Source: Tannerellaceae bacterium
Lineage (GTDB): Bacteria > Bacteroidota > Bacteroidia > Bacteroidales > Tannerellaceae
Direction of reading: 5' to 3'
DNA length: 34,169 bases
NCBI GenBank assembly: GCA_021201295.1
Contig: JAJQFE010000006.1
Span: 1 to 34,169, forward strand
Shown here: in pieces, positions 1 to 9,096 of the stretch
How the letters are laid out: every line of letters starts with the position of its first letter
Numbering within the stretch: position 1 is the stretch's first letter
Position numbers and translations under genes: made by a program
The notes under the pieces: model-generated
What the model was told of the DNA's origin: nothing
Seen by the model: the letters and a program-made list of their open reading frames with translations, nothing else
Databases searched by the model: none

Positions 1-56
1 TCCGTATAATATCCTTCGGCTATCTGTTGGATGGTTTTATACGTATCTTCTGCCAT
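1..56 (-). CDS. YigZ/IMPACT family protein, N-terminal fragment
   Basis: Reading the minus strand from an ATG at 56-54 gives MAEDTYKTIQQIAEGYYT before the window ends. The pattern DTYKTI followed by a short acidic/aromatic stretch matches the start of the YigZ/IMPACT family, which usually opens with a DTYKTIA-like sequence. Family members are about 200 residues; only the first 18 codons are present. The start lies one base after the stop of the upstream small gene, so the two are probably co-transcribed. The cellular role of the family in bacteria is poorly defined. The identification rests on a short N-terminal match only. Confidence 0.6.
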   Translation of the reverse strand, partial: MAEDTYKTIQQIAEGYYT

Positions 57-57
57 A

Positions 58-276
58 TTAATCCGGAATATGAGTTTCCTGTTCTTCCCTGTACGCCCGG
101 AAATCTTTCATAATTTCTTCGATTTCTTCAATAAAATAGGGATCTTTCACATGATCTTTAATCGCATTAAAATAGGCTTCAATAGCAGGTAAAGCAAACA
201 CATCCTGACCCCGCAGCACAAAATAAGGTTCCTCCTTCTCTATGCATTGTTTAATCATTACAATAGGATTTTTCAT
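58..276 (-). CDS. small hypothetical protein (72 aa)
   Basis: I do not recognise a family. The frame is open back to a GTG at 333, but its first residues (NSFNYYF) are encoded by the same AACTCC/TTTAACTAC low-complexity sequence that forms the intergenic repeat next door. I therefore prefer the ATG at 276, giving MKNPIVMIKQ and 72 residues. The protein is acidic and probably helical, with a Glu/Lys-rich C-terminal half and no signal peptide or membrane segment. It ends one base before the YigZ-like start, implying translational coupling. It might be a small cytosolic accessory protein; no function can be assigned. Confidence 0.65.
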   Translation of the reverse strand: MKNPIVMIKQCIEKEEPYFVLRGQDVFALPAIEAYFNAIKDHVKDPYFIEEIEEIMKDFRAYREEQETHIPD

Positions 277-317
277 ATCTTTCAAGTAGTTGGTGACTGG
301 GGGGAAATAGTAGTTAA

Positions 318-424
318 AGGAGTTATCACTCACGGTGTTCGTCAGGAGTTAAGGAGTTAAGTAGATGAGTAAATTATTTTTTTCACTACTTTGACTCCTT
401 AACTCCTCTAACTCCTTTGACTAC
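318..424. repeat. inverted AGGAGTTA repeat between uvrA and the small gene
   Basis: Copies of AGGAGTTA occur at 318-325, 344-351 and 352-359, and the complementary ACTCCT units occur at 394-417. The block at 344-364 (AGGAGTTAAGGAGTTAAGTAG) pairs with 386-407 with one extra base, around an AT-rich loop containing a T7 run. It lies directly downstream of the uvrA stop on the minus strand, so its transcript would form a long hairpin that could end or stabilise the uvrA mRNA. Whether it recurs elsewhere in the genome cannot be seen here. Confidence 0.65.
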
Positions 425-448
425 TCTATTAATTCCCAGCCATTCTAT

Positions 449-3295
449 TTATTTTTTCTTCAATTCTTCTTTCAAAAATGGAGCGGTATAACTTTTAGAT
501 TTCTTTTTAACCATTTCTTCCAAAGTGCCGGTAAACAGGACTTTTCCTCCCCGCCGACCTCCTTCCGGTCCCATATCAATGAGATAATCGGCTGATTTGA
601 TTACATCCATATTATGTTCAATCACAATTACAGTGTTTCCTTTATCTACCAACCGGTTCAATACTCCTAATAACACACGGATATCCTCAAAGTGAAGCCC
701 GGTAGTAGGTTCGTCCAGTACATACAGGGTCTTTCCCGTATCCCGTTTGGATAGTTCAGTGGCCAGTTTGACCCGCTGGCTTTCTCCTCCGGATAAAGTA
801 GTGGATGGCTGCCCCAGTTTGATGTACCCCAACCCTACATCCTGCAGGACCTTGATCTTATGAAGGATAGATGGAATATTCTCAAAAAATTTCACCGCCA
901 TATTAATTGTCATATCCAATATATCTGCAATAGACTTTCCCCGGTAACGGACTTCCAGTGTCTCCCGGTTATATCTTTTTCCATGACACTCTTCACAGGG
1001 GACCAGCACATCCGGCAGGAAATTCATTTCTATGGTTTTATATCCGTTTCCCTTACAGGTTTCACATCTTCCTCCTGCTACGTTGAAAGAAAAGCGGCCG
1101 GGTTTATATCCTCTGACTTTTGATTCCGGCAGATTGACAAACAGGTTCCGGATATCCGAAAAGACACCTGTATAAGTGGCCGGATTACTACGGGGCGAAC
1201 GTCCGATCGGTGACTGGTCTACATTGACTATTTTATCCACATGATCTATCCCTTCTATGGATTTATAAGGCAACGGATCTTCTAAGGAGCGATAAAAATG
1301 CTGGCTTAACACAGGCTGTAAGGTCTGGTTGATCAACGTAGACTTTCCACTTCCGGATACCCCCGTCACACAGATGAAAGTTCCCAATGGGAAAGAGACC
1401 GTCACATGCTGTAAGTTATTTCCGGTCGCTCCTTTGATCGTGATCACTTCCCCATTCCCTTTCCGCCGGCTGGCCGGAACCGGGATCTCCGTTTTTCCAT
1501 TCAGGTATTCAGAAGTCATCGTATCCGCTTTCAGCATCTCATCCGGTGTTCCCGCAAATACCACTTCCCCTCCTAACCGTCCGGCTTTCGGACCCATATC
1601 AATTACATAGTCAGCATTCAGCATCATATCTTTATCATGTTCAACTACGACTACCGAATTGCCCGTATCCCGTAGTTGCTTCAGGGAGTTGATCAACCGG
1701 ATATTATCCCGCTGGTGTAAACCGATACTGGGTTCATCCAGAATATAGAGCACATTGACTAACTGGCTACCGATCTGAGTAGCCAGGCGAATCCGCTGGC
1801 TTTCTCCTCCGGACAAGGTAGCGGAAGCACGCCCCATAGACAGGTAATCCAATCCGACATCCAACAGGAATTTCAACCGGGAACGGATCTCCTTCAGGAT
1901 CTCCACAGCAATCTGTTTCTGTTTGGAATCCAGTTGGGACTCTATATCCTGCAACCACTCATATAACTCGGAAATATCCATCGCCGATAGGTCAGCAATA
2001 TTCTTTCCTGCTATTTTATAATGCAGGGCTTCTTTATTCAGCCGTTGTCCGTTACATTCCGGACAGGTAGACATTTTAATAAACTGTCCGGCCCATTTCT
2101 GCGCAGAAGCTGAGGCTTCCCCTTCCTGTTGCATCATAATGTATTTGGCTACCCCTTCATAGGAAAGAAAATAATTGGAATTACCCAGAGAAGCATTCTT
2201 AATCTGCAAACGCTCATCCGTTCCATTCATAATCTCATCCAATGCCTCTTCCGGAATATCTTTGATCGGTGTTTTAATCGTGACCCCATATTTTTCACAG
2301 ATCGCTTCAATCTGCCAGAAAATCAGGGAATTCTTATATTTTCCCAAAGCCACAATCCCTCCGTTATAAATACTTTGTGAGGGATTAGGAACAATCTTTT
2401 CCATATCCAGCAGATTGACCAATCCTATCCCTTTACATTTGGGACAGGCTCCCTGGGGAGAGTTAAAGGAAAAGTTATGAGGTGCCGGTTCACTATACGA
2501 TAATCCGGTAGCAGGACACATGAGTCGGCAACTGAAATGGCGAACCTCATCGGTTTCAGCATCCAACAGCATCACCAACCCGTCTCCCTGTTTCATCGCA
2601 GTTCTCAGGCTTTCTTTTAAACGGCGCTCATCAGCAGGAGAAACTACTAACTTATCAATGACCACCTCAATGCTGTGCATCTTATAACGGTCTAATTTCA
2701 TACCATGAAAGATCTCCTTCAGTTCGCCATCTACCCGGACATTCATATATCCTTTTTTCCGTATCTGCTCAAACAACTCCCTGTAATGTCCTTTTCTGTT
2801 ACGGACTACCGGAGCTAATAAATAGGTCTTTTTCCCATGATACTGCTTTAAGATCAGTTGTAAAGTCTGTTCTTCCGTATACTTAACCATTTTTTCCCCA
2901 CTCAGGTAAGAATACGCCTCTCCCGCCCTGGCATAAAGCAAACGGAAAAAGTCATAGACCTCGGTAGTAGTTCCTACCGTGGAACGGGGATTCCGGTTCG
3001 TCGTTTTTTGTTCAATGGATATGACCGGACTTAATCCGGTGATCTTATCCACATCCGGACGCTCCATATTTCCCAGGAAATGGCGGGCATAAGCCGAAAA
3101 GGTTTCGATATACCGCCGTTGTCCTTCTGCAAAAATCGTGTCAAAAGCAAGGGATGACTTGCCGCTTCCACTCATTCCCGTAATCACTGTCAACTGGTTA
3201 CGGGGAAGTTCTATATCAATATTTTTTAAATTATGCACACGGGCACCCAACACAGAGATGCGTCCACCTTCCAATGCGTTTTTATGATCTGTCAT
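449..3295 (-). CDS. uvrA: UvrABC excinuclease ATPase subunit UvrA
   Basis: UvrA is the damage-recognition ATPase of nucleotide excision repair; it scans DNA as a dimer and loads UvrB. At 948 residues it is of normal length. Both ABC modules are complete: Walker A GMSGSGKS at residues 40-47 and GVSGSGKST in the second half, signature LSGGESQR twice, and Walker B LYILDEPSIGLH and LYVLDEPTTGLH. The C-terminal zinc finger is intact (CETC, then 19 residues, then CEEC). The first zinc module is altered: the expected CxxC is CPAT, with an extra Cys just upstream (CRLMC), followed by a normal CPKC; I believe this is common in Bacteroidota. It follows the transglycosylase gene by 17 bases, so it is likely the last gene of the operon that starts at 5590. 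Confidence 0.97.
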   Translation of the reverse strand: MTDHKNALEGGRISVLGARVHNLKNIDIELPRNQLTVITGMSGSGKSSLAFDTIFAEGQRRYIETFSAYARHFLGNMERPDVDKITGLSPVISIEQKTTNRNPRSTVGTTTEVYDFFRLLYARAGEAYSYLSGEKMVKYTEEQTLQLILKQYHGKKTYLLAPVVRNRKGHYRELFEQIRKKGYMNVRVDGELKEIFHGMKLDRYKMHSIEVVIDKLVVSPADERRLKESLRTAMKQGDGLVMLLDAETDEVRHFSCRLMCPATGLSYSEPAPHNFSFNSPQGACPKCKGIGLVNLLDMEKIVPNPSQSIYNGGIVALGKYKNSLIFWQIEAICEKYGVTIKTPIKDIPEEALDEIMNGTDERLQIKNASLGNSNYFLSYEGVAKYIMMQQEGEASASAQKWAGQFIKMSTCPECNGQRLNKEALHYKIAGKNIADLSAMDISELYEWLQDIESQLDSKQKQIAVEILKEIRSRLKFLLDVGLDYLSMGRASATLSGGESQRIRLATQIGSQLVNVLYILDEPSIGLHQRDNIRLINSLKQLRDTGNSVVVVEHDKDMMLNADYVIDMGPKAGRLGGEVVFAGTPDEMLKADTMTSEYLNGKTEIPVPASRRKGNGEVITIKGATGNNLQHVTVSFPLGTFICVTGVSGSGKSTLINQTLQPVLSQHFYRSLEDPLPYKSIEGIDHVDKIVNVDQSPIGRSPRSNPATYTGVFSDIRNLFVNLPESKVRGYKPGRFSFNVAGGRCETCKGNGYKTIEMNFLPDVLVPCEECHGKRYNRETLEVRYRGKSIADILDMTINMAVKFFENIPSILHKIKVLQDVGLGYIKLGQPSTTLSGGESQRVKLATELSKRDTGKTLYVLDEPTTGLHFEDIRVLLGVLNRLVDKGNTVIVIEHNMDVIKSADYLIDMGPEGGRRGGKVLFTGTLEEMVKKKSKSYTAPFLKEELKKK

Positions 3296-3312
3296 TTCTT
3301 CGTAGTTGTTAT

Positions 3313-4293
3313 TTATTTAACTACCCAACGCGTATCATGTACATACGTGTTCGGAGTTTTGTAATACATATCCACACTTTGTGGGATCTGTATCGTATAG
3401 GTTTTGCCTCCTGTAGCCAGCTTCCGGTCCCTTAACCAGGGATTAAAACGCTTCAGGTCAGCGTAGGTTATGTTATAACTTTTAGCATAGGTGACCAGGT
3501 CCTCTATATCAGAAGTGACCGTGACTTCATCCACGGCAATCGGTTTGTAGAGATTTTTCGCACCTAATATAAAGCCATATTTATAAGGATTTTCAAAGAT
3601 CTGTTTAATAGCCATGATCCGGTACACATACCGGGTAGTTTCTTCTACCAGCCATAAGTCTAATGACGTTTCCACATCCTGCCGGGTCAGTTCACCGGAA
3701 ATACGTCCCATGCCTGCATTATAGGAAGCAGCCACACTTACCCAGTTCCCGTACTTAGTATAAGCGGATTGAAGATATTTACAGGCGGCCACAGTCGCTT
3801 TTTCCACATGGCACCTTTCGTCCACTGTAGGCGTAATCGTCAATCCGAAATCCCGGGCTGTCCCTTCCAGTAACTGCCACATGCCCACAGCTTTGGCAGA
3901 AGATGTGATCCGAGGGTCCAGGTTACTTTCAATCACGGCTAAATATTTGAAGTCATCCGGTATACCATTCGCTTTCAGGATAGGTTCAATAATAGGAAAA
4001 TACCGGTTAGCCCGTTTAATATACAACATCGTTGTGGAATGAAGATAAGTAAAACTGGTCAATTCCCGGTCAAACCCTTCCCGCATATTATAACGGGTAA
4101 TATCTACCTCCTCCCCACAGAACCGGACGGAAGCCGGCAGCTCCGGAGATACGGTCATAGAAGCCACTAACGGACGTTCATCCCGGACTTTCTCCGAATC
4201 CGTGGAACTCATGGAAATACAGGCGGTCAGACAGATAATTCCACCCGCCAGAAAACTGATTATATCATGATTAGTAACTTTCATCTTTTGCAT
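3313..4293 (-). CDS. MltD-like lytic transglycosylase lipoprotein
   Basis: This is a predicted murein lytic transglycosylase that cleaves the MurNAc-GlcNAc bond with formation of a 1,6-anhydro end. The SLT domain (about residues 100-250) has the catalytic Glu122 in the AVIESNLDP motif, then SSAKAVGMWQL and AASYNAGMGRI, all family hallmarks. A C-terminal segment (about 258-300, with ITYADLKRFNPWL and YTIQIP) resembles one LysM repeat. The N-terminus has a hydrophobic stretch ending in the lipobox LTAC (Cys25), so it is probably a lipoprotein facing the periplasm. The start overlaps the end of the upstream type IX cargo gene by 23 bases; the second Met (4284) is an alternative start. At 326 residues it is shorter than E. 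coli MltD, which carries more LysM repeats. Confidence 0.9.
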   Translation of the reverse strand: MQKMKVTNHDIISFLAGGIICLTACISMSSTDSEKVRDERPLVASMTVSPELPASVRFCGEEVDITRYNMREGFDRELTSFTYLHSTTMLYIKRANRYFPIIEPILKANGIPDDFKYLAVIESNLDPRITSSAKAVGMWQLLEGTARDFGLTITPTVDERCHVEKATVAACKYLQSAYTKYGNWVSVAASYNAGMGRISGELTRQDVETSLDLWLVEETTRYVYRIMAIKQIFENPYKYGFILGAKNLYKPIAVDEVTVTSDIEDLVTYAKSYNITYADLKRFNPWLRDRKLATGGKTYTIQIPQSVDMYYKTPNTYVHDTRWVVK

Positions 4294-5590
4294 TTTTAGG
4301 TCTGATTATATTAATGTGTCCGGTCTTTTTATACTTATAATCATCCGAGCCTTTGGCTTCTATGACATAATAATAGACACCCGGAGACACATATTTCCCT
4401 CCTTTTTTTCCATCCCAGCCCTGTGAAGGATCTGTCCAGTGGAACATTTCAACACCCCAGCGGTTAAAAATCCATCCTTTAAAACTGACTAAAGATTTAT
4501 ACACCACTTTAAATTCATCGTTCACCCCAGGAGATGTGCCCGGAGTAAAAATGTTCGGTACATCCAGATGCGACTCTCTTACTTTAATAACAATCGGATC
4601 GATTTCTATGTTGCACTGAGAGGTACGATCCGTCACACTTAAATTGACTAAAAAGGTACCGGCACGGTTAAACGTATAGTCCACCTCTTCCCCGGTATAA
4701 TTGATTAAAGGGCTATCCGGGTCCTGCTGTTCATAAATAGTCCAGATAAACAAAGATGCCACCGGCGAGTTCGCATAGGCTTTCAGGGAGACTTCTACAG
4801 GAGCGGAATAGGAATCTTCTTCCTGCAACACATTCGTTCCCTCAAACGAATAAATAACCATGGCTGTATCAACAGCCAGCGCAACAGCCTGATACACTTC
4901 CGTACGGATCGATTTCCCTACGCCGAAATGTTCGGCAAACAGATCGCCCGTCAGTTCAAAGGAAGTATCACTGAGAGGAGCATCCAGCGCTGTATTAAAC
5001 GGATCTGCTACGGTTACGGACACCGGAGTTTCTACAAAATATTTATCCCCTTCCCGTTGCACCATAGTCGTATAGGAAACCGTAAACTCCCGTTCTAACT
5101 CCACGGTAGCTCCGACAGGAGTCACATAGAAAAGCGCAGGCATATCTCCCGTTCCTGTCAGGTAAACCGCCTGGCAGGGATCCCCCCGGTCATCGACTTC
5201 TAAGGAAGTCAGGTCAAATGCATAGCGACTATAATCAATAATCCATATATAACGACTTAATACCCCTTCTTCCTGAACAAAATAGCCATACCCGTCTTCC
5301 ACCTGCCGGATGGTGGAAGTAGTCCCATTCTGTACACTGGAAACCGGTTCTTCCTCTAAGGCTTTTGTGTTGTACCGGTACCATTGATGGTTCGTGGATG
5401 AAGAGGTATAACTTATTTCGACATTGCCTGTTCCATACACCAGATAGACCTGAATCCGGTTGTTGGTATCATCTTTAGCAAGAAGGGGAGCATTTTGGGT
5501 ATCTTTCACCGTATATTGAGCATGTACACTCAGAAAAATCAGTAGCATACAGCATATTCCTACCCATCTTCCATACTTTTTCTTTAGCAT
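4271..5590 (-). CDS. type IX secretion type B (gliding-motility C-terminal domain) cargo protein
   Basis: A 439-residue secreted protein with a signal peptide (hydrophobic stretch ending SVHAQ, about residue 25). The last 90 residues match the type B sorting signal of the type IX system (CHU_C / gliding-motility C-terminal domain): NIFTPG, then NDEF, GWIFNRWGVEMF, GWDGK, VSPGVYYYVIEAKG. Before it, about residues 255-335, is a PKD-like beta domain (SLFIWTIYEQQ, YTFNRAGTFLVNLSVTD). It is therefore probably exported across the outer membrane and anchored at the surface or released. Its presence implies that the genome has a Por/Gld/Spr secretion machine, which is not in this window. It is first in an apparent operon with the transglycosylase and uvrA. 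Its ligand or surface role is unknown. Confidence 0.85.
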   Translation of the reverse strand: MLKKKYGRWVGICCMLLIFLSVHAQYTVKDTQNAPLLAKDDTNNRIQVYLVYGTGNVEISYTSSSTNHQWYRYNTKALEEEPVSSVQNGTTSTIRQVEDGYGYFVQEEGVLSRYIWIIDYSRYAFDLTSLEVDDRGDPCQAVYLTGTGDMPALFYVTPVGATVELEREFTVSYTTMVQREGDKYFVETPVSVTVADPFNTALDAPLSDTSFELTGDLFAEHFGVGKSIRTEVYQAVALAVDTAMVIYSFEGTNVLQEEDSYSAPVEVSLKAYANSPVASLFIWTIYEQQDPDSPLINYTGEEVDYTFNRAGTFLVNLSVTDRTSQCNIEIDPIVIKVRESHLDVPNIFTPGTSPGVNDEFKVVYKSLVSFKGWIFNRWGVEMFHWTDPSQGWDGKKGGKYVSPGVYYYVIEAKGSDDYKYKKTGHINIIRPKNAKDESY

Positions 5591-5611
5591 ATATATATCC
5601 TAATTAGCTTT

Positions 5612-5619
5612 CAAAATTA
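5612..5619 (-). promoter_or_regulatory. -7 promoter element of the cargo-transglycosylase-uvrA operon
   Basis: The plus strand reads CAAAATTA, i.e. TAATTTTG on the minus strand, fitting the Bacteroidota TAnnTTTG -7 box, 22 bases upstream of the start at 5590. No good -33 TTTG is seen at the usual spacing. It overlaps the opposing promoter, so the two divergent transcripts may compete. Confidence 0.5.
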
Positions 5620-5648
5620 GTATTTTATCACGACATACACTATCTTTG
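5617..5648 (+). promoter_or_regulatory. promoter of the LysM protein gene
   Basis: TATCTTTG at 5641-5648 is a perfect -7 box; TTAG at 5617-5620, 20 bases upstream, is a 3 of 4 match to the -33 TTTG. The start codon at 5671 follows after a short leader. Confidence 0.65.
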
Positions 5649-5670
5649 CTGCAAATAATTAAGCCGACAA

Positions 5671-7485
5671 ATGAACAGGATTACGATCTATTTATTAGCT
5701 TTTATCATAAGTTTTACCAGCTTTAAGGTATATGCACAACAGAACAACCGGACCACCATTCATACTAATGCATCAGGCGACAATATATTTTATCACACTA
5801 TAGAACGTGGCCAGACAGTCTACTCAATTGCTACGATGTATGGAGTAACGGTAGACGACATTTACAGCCTCAATCCGGGTAGCCGGGAAAGCATTAAAGC
5901 AGGAGATCAACTCCGAATTCCACAACAGGACGTGGCCCCTTCCGGAGGAATTGCTTTACCCCAGGAAAATTACACTTTCCACACGATCCAGCCCCAGGAA
6001 ACCCTCTATTCGCTCACGATCAAATATGATGTTCCTGCCAGCGTAATCCTGGAAGCTAACCCGGGTCTTTCCGTAGCCACGTTTACCATTGGAAAAACGA
6101 TCCGTATTCCTGCCATGTCCATACAAGATCTGCCCGTTACAGAATATCAGACGGTCACTAAAACGATTGAATATACGGTTCCCAGACGGGAAACCATGTA
6201 CAGTATCATCCGGCGTTTTAACGTCAGCAGTGCGGAATTGCTGGAACTGAATCCCCAATTGAAAGATGGAGTCAAAGCCGGCATGGTCCTTAAAATCCCG
6301 GTTCATTCTGAAGAAAGAGTCGTACAGACGCCGGCCACGCCACCACGAGAAAGAGATGTCAATGCCCTGTTGTCCGCTCCCAAACAGATCAACTGGGTAA
6401 ATATGATTAAAGTGGCCCTCCTGTTGCCTTTTATGACAGAAGAACCGGATCCTAACCCGACAGCCACAGCCAGGTTTATTGAGTACTATGAAGGGATGTT
6501 ACTGGCTATTGACAGTTTGCGTAACCTGGGTGTATCCATTGAATTATCTGTTTACGATACCGGAAACGGCACCGCCAGATTAAACCGAATCCTGGAGCAA
6601 CCGGAGGTAAAAGAAGCCAACCTGATCATAGGAGCTGTACAAAATGAACAAATCGGGCCTGTCTCTGCATTTGCACAGGAACACCAGATTAAATACGTGA
6701 TTCCATTTACCTCCAGAAACGACGATGTCTTATCCAATGCCAATATATTCCAGGTAAACACCCCCCAATCCTATTTATATTCCAAAGCAGCCCAGATAGG
6801 CTGTGACCTGTTCAGGGAAAGTAACATTATATTATTAGACACAGAAGACAGGGAGAATAAAACAGAATTTATGGATGCCTTCAAAACAGAAATGCAACAA
6901 CGGAATATACCCTGGCAGGAACTGACTTACCAGGCAACGACATTTGCAGCGGATCTGGAAAGAATATTCGATAAAGATAAACGAAATGTGATCGTGCCTT
7001 TATCCGGATCACTGGATGCCTTAAATCAGTTCCGGTCTCCGTTGCGTACTTTCTTAGATACTTCAGAAGAAGTCTATACAGTTAGTCTGTTCGGCTATCC
7101 GGAGTGGCAAACCTATACCCGGGAATGTTTAGAAGACTTTTATGCGTTAGATACCTATATTTACAGTAATTTTTACGCGGATAACATGGCGAACAATTTA
7201 GTGGATTTCTATACCAAATATACAACCTGGTTCAGCAAAACACTGATCAACACATTCCCTAAATATGGCATATTAGGATTTGATACAGGGATGTATTTCT
7301 TTACAGCCGTACACAAATATGGTTCTAATTTTGAAAACAATCTGGATAAGATTAACTATAGAAGTATCCAGACAGGCTTTGATTTCCAGCGTGTTAATAA
7401 CTGGGGAGGATTTATCAATACCAATTTGTTTATAGTACATTATGATAAAGCAAGTTTCACTGTAAACAGAAGTGAATTCAAATGA
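5671..7485 (+). CDS. LysM-repeat protein with periplasmic-binding (type 1) fold
   Basis: A 604-residue exported protein (signal peptide ending VYAQQ, about residue 23). Three LysM repeats follow, at about 41-84, 102-147 and 168-210, each with the YS(I/L) and NP pattern (for example GQTVYSIATMYGV and LNPG). LysM repeats bind peptidoglycan glycan chains. From about residue 245 the sequence resembles a type 1 periplasmic-binding fold of the LivK/amino-acid receptor kind (MIKVALLLPFM, FIEYYEGMLLAIDSLRNLG, LIIGAVQNEQIGPVSAFAQEHQIKYVIPFTSRND). The combination is typical of Bacteroidales proteins annotated as LysM domain / ABC substrate-binding; a wall-bound sensor or scaffold is more likely than a transport role because no permease is adjacent. 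The gene overlaps the next one by 4 bases (ATGA). Confidence 0.88.
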   Translation: MNRITIYLLAFIISFTSFKVYAQQNNRTTIHTNASGDNIFYHTIERGQTVYSIATMYGVTVDDIYSLNPGSRESIKAGDQLRIPQQDVAPSGGIALPQENYTFHTIQPQETLYSLTIKYDVPASVILEANPGLSVATFTIGKTIRIPAMSIQDLPVTEYQTVTKTIEYTVPRRETMYSIIRRFNVSSAELLELNPQLKDGVKAGMVLKIPVHSEERVVQTPATPPRERDVNALLSAPKQINWVNMIKVALLLPFMTEEPDPNPTATARFIEYYEGMLLAIDSLRNLGVSIELSVYDTGNGTARLNRILEQPEVKEANLIIGAVQNEQIGPVSAFAQEHQIKYVIPFTSRNDDVLSNANIFQVNTPQSYLYSKAAQIGCDLFRESNIILLDTEDRENKTEFMDAFKTEMQQRNIPWQELTYQATTFAADLERIFDKDKRNVIVPLSGSLDALNQFRSPLRTFLDTSEEVYTVSLFGYPEWQTYTRECLEDFYALDTYIYSNFYADNMANNLVDFYTKYTTWFSKTLINTFPKYGILGFDTGMYFFTAVHKYGSNFENNLDKINYRSIQTGFDFQRVNNWGGFINTNLFIVHYDKASFTVNRSEFK

Positions 7486-8150
7486 TAAAAAAATTAATCT
7501 ATACTGCTCTTTTGGGGATAATTTTCTTCAGCGGAAGCTATGCCCAGCAGTCGTTTACACAGGAAGTCTCCATCGGAGGTTCCTTTGGTATGGGTTTTGC
7601 TTCCGTAGGGTTTACCCCTAAAGTAAAACAAAACATGTTGCAAACATATCATGGAGGAATCACTGGACGTTGGATATCAGAAAAAAACGTAGGATTACAG
7701 CTTGAAGTAAATTTCAACCAGCAAGGCTGGAATGAAGAGTTTGACGATCCCTCCTACTATTATAAGCGAACCATCAATTATCTGGAAATCCCTTTTCTTA
7801 CCCATATTTATGTGGGAAACAGAAGAGTACGTTTTGTCATGAACCTGGGGCCTAAAGTCGGTTATGAATTTAGTGAAAGCACCTCAGAAAACCTGAATGG
7901 AGAAGCCCCTTTACCCAACACAATGACTGTACAACGAGATTCCGGAATCCAACAAAAGTTCGACTGGGGACTCTGTGGCGGACCCGGATTAGAAGTTCGT
8001 ACAGGAATTGGCAATTTTGTCCTGGAAGGAAGATATTATTATGCGTTAGGGAATATATATAATATCCGTAGAGGAGATGATTTTGCCAAAGCATCCAACC
8101 AACAGATCTTAGTCAAACTCACCTACCTGACCAAGCTTTTCAGTTGGTAA
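7482..8150 (+). CDS. outer-membrane beta-barrel protein (porin/PorT-like family)
   Basis: A 222-residue protein with signal peptide (ending SYAQQ, about residue 21) and alternating hydrophobic beta strands with an aromatic C-terminus (LTKLFSW), as expected for a small outer-membrane barrel. Strand-like stretches include GGITGRWISEKNVGLQLEVNF and FVLEGRYYYALGNIYN. The closest general family is the PorT / outer membrane beta-barrel domain group of Bacteroidota. The ATG overlaps the stop of the LysM gene (ATGA), so the two are translationally coupled and probably work at the same envelope site. It is not possible to tell whether it is a secretion component or a structural barrel. Confidence 0.82.
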   Translation: MIKKLIYTALLGIIFFSGSYAQQSFTQEVSIGGSFGMGFASVGFTPKVKQNMLQTYHGGITGRWISEKNVGLQLEVNFNQQGWNEEFDDPSYYYKRTINYLEIPFLTHIYVGNRRVRFVMNLGPKVGYEFSESTSENLNGEAPLPNTMTVQRDSGIQQKFDWGLCGGPGLEVRTGIGNFVLEGRYYYALGNIYNIRRGDDFAKASNQQILVKLTYLTKLFSW

Positions 8151-8357
8151 AATTCCCCAAAGAGAAATAAACAATCTGGTTCCAGGTTTTGGAGGAATAG
8201 CATAATAGAGCTTTTGACTTGTTTCTCTGGCTATCATAGAGGGTCCCCTAAAGACCTAAAAAAAAGAATATTGTTTTCTTCTTCATGATTTTTTAATACC
8301 AAACATTCAACGTTTTATACCACTTAAATAAATTCATTTTTTTATCAAAAAATAATG

Positions 8358-8365
8358 TATTTTTG
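8358..8365 (+). promoter_or_regulatory. -7 promoter element ahead of the lipoprotein island
   Basis: TATTTTTG matches TAnnTTTG exactly and lies 35 bases before the ATG at 8401. Upstream sequence is T-rich (TTTT at 8337-8340) but has no clear TTTG at 19-21 bases. It is the only good promoter seen for the island. Confidence 0.5.
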
Positions 8366-8400
8366 ACCCATATTAAAATCATTAAATAAATATTTCATTC

Positions 8401-8765
8401 ATGATAAAAATAAAATTTCTTTTCATTTTTATGGTAATTTTCCTCCTGTCCTGCAATAAGAGAGAAGATAATACCTTTAAATTTACTTATACTGTCACTT
8501 CCGAACTAGAAGAATTTACTGAATTACTGGTAGTTTATATTGATCACGAAGGGAATTTTATTACTCAGAATGTAGAAAGTGGATGGACTTTGGATATTAG
8601 GGTTCCCGATGGTAGCTTGCCTGCAATTTCAGTAGGTGTAAATGTTAAAGATGAATATGCAGAAAAATAGCATATGAAGATTGTAGATGTACAGCACAGA
8701 TCAGTCAAAATGGTAAAATCCTAAAGGAAGGTACAGGCTTAACTGTTAATATTTCACTTCCGTAA
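8401..8765 (+). pseudogene. small lipoprotein gene broken by a frameshift
   Basis: The open frame 8401-8670 encodes 89 residues with a lipoprotein signal (lipobox FLLSC, Cys18) and then a beta-rich domain (FKFTYTVTSELEE, VVYIDHEGN). It stops at TAG 8668-8670 just after an A5 run (8663-8667). Adding one A there continues into a frame reading IAYEDCRCTAQISQNGK and then GLTVNISLP, ending at TAA 8763-8765, for about 121 residues. The continuation alternates polar and hydrophobic residues like the first part, so I read this as a single-base deletion. No family recognised. It is first in an AT-rich island in which all genes are damaged. The alternative is a genuine 89-residue product followed by chance coding-like sequence. 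Confidence 0.72.
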
Positions 8766-9096
8766 AAATACATGTATACTCATTACTTAAACATCAATTA
8801 CATAACATTTGAAAATCTATTATAACAATTATTTCTTTTTCTCTTATAATTTATTTTTTCATGCTGTTTATTTAATTCTAACATTTTTAAGACATAAATT
8901 ATAAAAAACACTTATCGTAAACAAAATTTCTGTTTATTTAGATTATTTTTATAAAAAAAGCAAGTATCAGATTTGTATTTAAAATATAATATACATTCAT
9001 TTGCAAAATAAAATAATAGAGAGAGTTAGTCAAACTGATCAGAAGAAAGTATAATTCACAAAATCTTCATATAATTAATTATAAAATGTTTTACTT
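8766..9096. other. AT-rich intergenic region, no gene seen
   Basis: About 330 bases of very AT-rich sequence between the first and second lipoprotein loci. All six frames are closed by frequent stops. No tRNA, clear hairpin terminator or exact TAnnTTTG box was found; TTCATTTG near 8997-9004 is the nearest promoter-like word (7 of 8). Nothing else is visible. Confidence 0.5.
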
